In this document: positions 5,948 through 7,169 of the stretch, one piece after another
Position numbering within the stretch: position 1 is the first letter of the stretch
How the letters are laid out: the number at the start of each line of letters is the position of its first letter
NCBI RefSeq assembly: GCF_002498065.1
Contig: NZ_DAFZ01000092.1
Location: 1 to 7,169, forward strand
Length of the DNA stretch: 7,169 bases
Source: Methanoculleus sp. UBA208
GTDB lineage: Archaea > Halobacteriota > Methanomicrobia > Methanomicrobiales > Methanoculleaceae
Direction: 5' to 3'
Made by a program: the position numbers and the translations under genes
The notes under the pieces: model-generated
The model's input: the letters and a program-made list of their open reading frames with translations, nothing else
Told to the model about the DNA's origin: nothing
The model's database searches: none

Positions 5948-6784
5948 CTAACACGTCCCGCCGCAGCCGCAGCCCGCCGGTTTCCTGGCGCCGACCTTGA
6001 TGCTCACGATGCTCTTTTCGATCGACGCCCTCTCGTCCTCGCCGAGGAGCCCGGCAAGCTCCGGCTCGCTCACGATGAGATCGAGCGGGAAGACCGTCTC
6101 CCCCTGGACCGTGACCTCCGTAAAGCCCGCAACGGCGATGCTGCTGAGGTACTCCTCCTTTATCAGCGCTCCCGCGACGCAGCTGCTGTAGAAGAGCGCC
6201 GACTCAGCGAGCGGGGCCGGGAGGGGCGCCGTCAGCACGATATCGGAGACCATGAGCCTGCCGCCGGGGCGGAGGACCCGGAACGCCTCGCGAAACACCT
6301 GCGGTTTATCGGTGGAGAGGTTGATGACGCAGTTTGAGAGGATCACGTCGACCGAATCGTCCGCCACCGGCAGGTGCTCGATCTCGCCGAGGCGGAACTC
6401 CACGTTCGCCCGCCCGCTCTTCTTTGCGTTCTCCCGCGCCTTATCGAGCATCCCGGCCGTCATGTCGACGCCGATGACGCGGCCCGCCGGGCCGACCCGC
6501 TCCGCCGCAAGGAAGGAGTCGAATCCCGCTCCTGAGCCCAGGTCGAGGACGACCTCGCCTTCCCGGAGGGAGGCAAGAGCCACCGGGTTGCCGCACCCGA
6601 GCCCCAGGTTCGCGCCCTCCGGCACCCGTTCGAGGTCTTCTTCCGAATAGCCGATGCCGAGGCTCACCGATTCGACGGTCCTCCCGGTGCCGCAGCACCC
6701 GGTGCCGCACCCGCATCCGCCCTGCCGGGCGGCCACCTGCCCGTATGCATTCCGTACCTGTTTGTGAATATCTTCTTTCTTCAT
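5948..6784 (-). CDS. arsM: Arsenite methyltransferase ArsM
   Basis: ArsM transfers methyl groups from S-adenosylmethionine to trivalent arsenic in the cytoplasm, giving methylated and in part volatile arsenicals. The 278-residue protein has a Rossmann methyltransferase core: VLDLGSGAGFDS (motif I, residues 79-90), GVDMTAGML (105-113) and EHLPVADDSVDVILSNCVINL (136-156). The three cysteines expected to hold As(III) are present: C64 in GLGCGNP, C152 in SNCVINL and C202 in SSCVAGAL. Extra cysteines occur at the N-terminus (C24, C26, C30, C31) and C-terminus (CGCGGTC end), and could collect or pass on metalloid. The ATG has AGGAG 8 nt before it and overlaps the stop of the upstream gene as ATGA, so translation is coupled. 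Length is normal and no damage is seen. A role in arsenic detoxification is well grounded; other metalloids are possible. Confidence 0.93.
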   Translation of the reverse strand: MKKEDIHKQVRNAYGQVAARQGGCGCGTGCCGTGRTVESVSLGIGYSEEDLERVPEGANLGLGCGNPVALASLREGEVVLDLGSGAGFDSFLAAERVGPAGRVIGVDMTAGMLDKARENAKKSGRANVEFRLGEIEHLPVADDSVDVILSNCVINLSTDKPQVFREAFRVLRPGGRLMVSDIVLTAPLPAPLAESALFYSSCVAGALIKEEYLSSIAVAGFTEVTVQGETVFPLDLIVSEPELAGLLGEDERASIEKSIVSIKVGARKPAGCGCGGTC

Positions 6785-7071
6785 CGCGATAACTCCTGTT
6801 CTCCTCTGCCCGCGAGCTCCTCCGTCATGGGAGAGAGCAGCGCCGTCACCATGCCGTTGAAACAGCTCGCCTTGATCAGCGTGATGCAGCAGACGTCTCC
6901 TTCCTTCCCCCAGAAGACGACCGCAAGCCGGTCGCCGGGAGCGATCCCCGCGCGTTCGCGGATATCTTTCGGCAGCACCACCTGTCCCCGTGCGTCGACG
7001 CTCACGACCGCCTCGATCGTGCAGGCACCGGAACAGGAGGGGTTCCGCCCGTCTCTCGGGGAATCTTTCAT
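6781..7071 (-). CDS. AbrB/SpoVT-fold protein, HgcAB-associated type
   Basis: This is a 96-residue protein with a swapped-hairpin AbrB domain at about residues 18-62. VVSVDARGQVVLPKDIRERAGIAPGDRLAV is written here only as its landmarks: SVDARGQVVLP, then IRERAGI and GDRLAV. Unlike ordinary AbrB antitoxins it carries cysteines C13 and C17 before the domain, the pair C61-C62 after it, and C70. The tail has a helix (MVTALLSPMTEEL). This layout matches small proteins annotated as HgcAB-associated in methanogens and mercury-methylating bacteria; that assignment is from memory of the family. Roles as a DNA-binding regulator or a thiol/metal-binding partner are both open. The ATG at 7071 is preferred over the GTG at 7080, because GGTGAG just ahead serves as its ribosome-binding site. 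It overlaps arsM by 4 bp, so the two genes form an operon. Confidence 0.75.
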   Translation of the reverse strand: MKDSPRDGRNPSCSGACTIEAVVSVDARGQVVLPKDIRERAGIAPGDRLAVVFWGKEGDVCCITLIKASCFNGMVTALLSPMTEELAGRGEQELSR

Positions 7072-7106
7072 ACGGCTCACCGGATCAGGGTTGTCTGCGA
7101 GAGCAC

Positions 7107-7114
7107 ATAAATAT
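7107..7114 (-). promoter_or_regulatory. TATA box of the AbrB-arsM operon
   Basis: ATATTTAT on the coding strand (ATAAATAT as given) is centred about 39 nt before the ATG at 7071. Transcription would start near 7084, leaving a leader of about 13 nt that holds the GGTGAG ribosome-binding site. It partly overlaps the first of the tandem repeats upstream. Confidence 0.6.
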
Positions 7115-7136
7115 TCCGAATATTCTGAATATTCTG
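7110..7136. promoter_or_regulatory. Three tandem 9-bp repeats, candidate operator
   Basis: AATATTCCG, AATATTCTG and AATATTCTG follow each other without gaps. Read across the joins they give GAATATTC palindromes at 7118-7125 and 7127-7134, one base apart. The array touches the TATA box and covers the place where TFB would bind, so a protein bound here would block initiation. The regulator could be the AbrB-fold protein of the operon or an ArsR-type repressor encoded elsewhere; the sequence does not say which. Confidence 0.55.
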
Positions 7137-7169
7137 AAAAATCACACGCTTTCAGAGAGGTGCACTGCA

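Noticed and set aside
5206..5954. Open frames of 175 and 181 residues on the minus strand across the hairpin mosaic
   Set aside because: Their translations only repeat the hairpin units (recurring APSVLTL and RSC-type strings). The single meaningful part is the short HEPN remnant, which is listed separately.

Overview
The window reads as archaeal, most likely a GC-rich methanogen of the Methanomicrobiales (Methanoculleus or a close relative). Three things support this: an archaeal N-glycosylation oligosaccharyltransferase (AglB), a CDP-alcohol phosphatidyltransferase of the type that makes archaeal inositol-phosphate lipids, and an AbrB-like gene of the 'HgcAB-associated' kind fused by overlap to an arsenite methyltransferase. 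Promoters are short TATA boxes about 26 nt before the start, with no bacterial -35/-10 pairs. The genus is inferred from gene content, GC content and the style of the intergenic repeats, not from a marker gene.

Layout, left to right. At 1-46 is the edge of a repeat element that recurs at 5.1-5.7 kb. At 141-674 (+) is a type II toxin-antitoxin pair, a small archaeal antitoxin followed by a RelE/ParE-family toxin, with an inverted repeat and TATA box in front. At 816-3248 (+) is aglB, the largest gene. At 3211-3813 (-) is a CDP-alcohol phosphatidyltransferase whose 3' end overlaps the end of aglB. At 3814-4050 there is no gene, but there is a perfect 35-bp AT-rich palindrome and two GC-rich hairpins. 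At 4051-4888 (-) is a second toxin-antitoxin module, MntA nucleotidyltransferase and HepT HEPN ribonuclease, overlapping by 17 bp. At 4889-5947 is about 1 kb without a credible gene. It is filled between 5119 and 5716 by a mosaic of small hairpins, followed by a decayed scrap of a HEPN gene at 5785-5825. At 5948-7071 (-) is a two-gene operon, an AbrB-fold cysteine-containing regulator candidate and arsM, joined by an ATGA overlap. Its promoter carries three 9-bp tandem repeats.

Functionally, aglB and the lipid synthase are cell-envelope housekeeping genes. The two toxin-antitoxin modules are accessory, and both sit next to copies of the same hairpin repeat family. The arsM operon is a metalloid-methylation unit whose first gene may be its own regulator or a partner for metal or methyl-group chemistry. 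The points most worth following up are the hairpin mosaic with its covarying stem, its link with toxin-antitoxin loci including a HEPN remnant, the 35-bp palindrome, and the AbrB-ArsM operon with its repeated operator.
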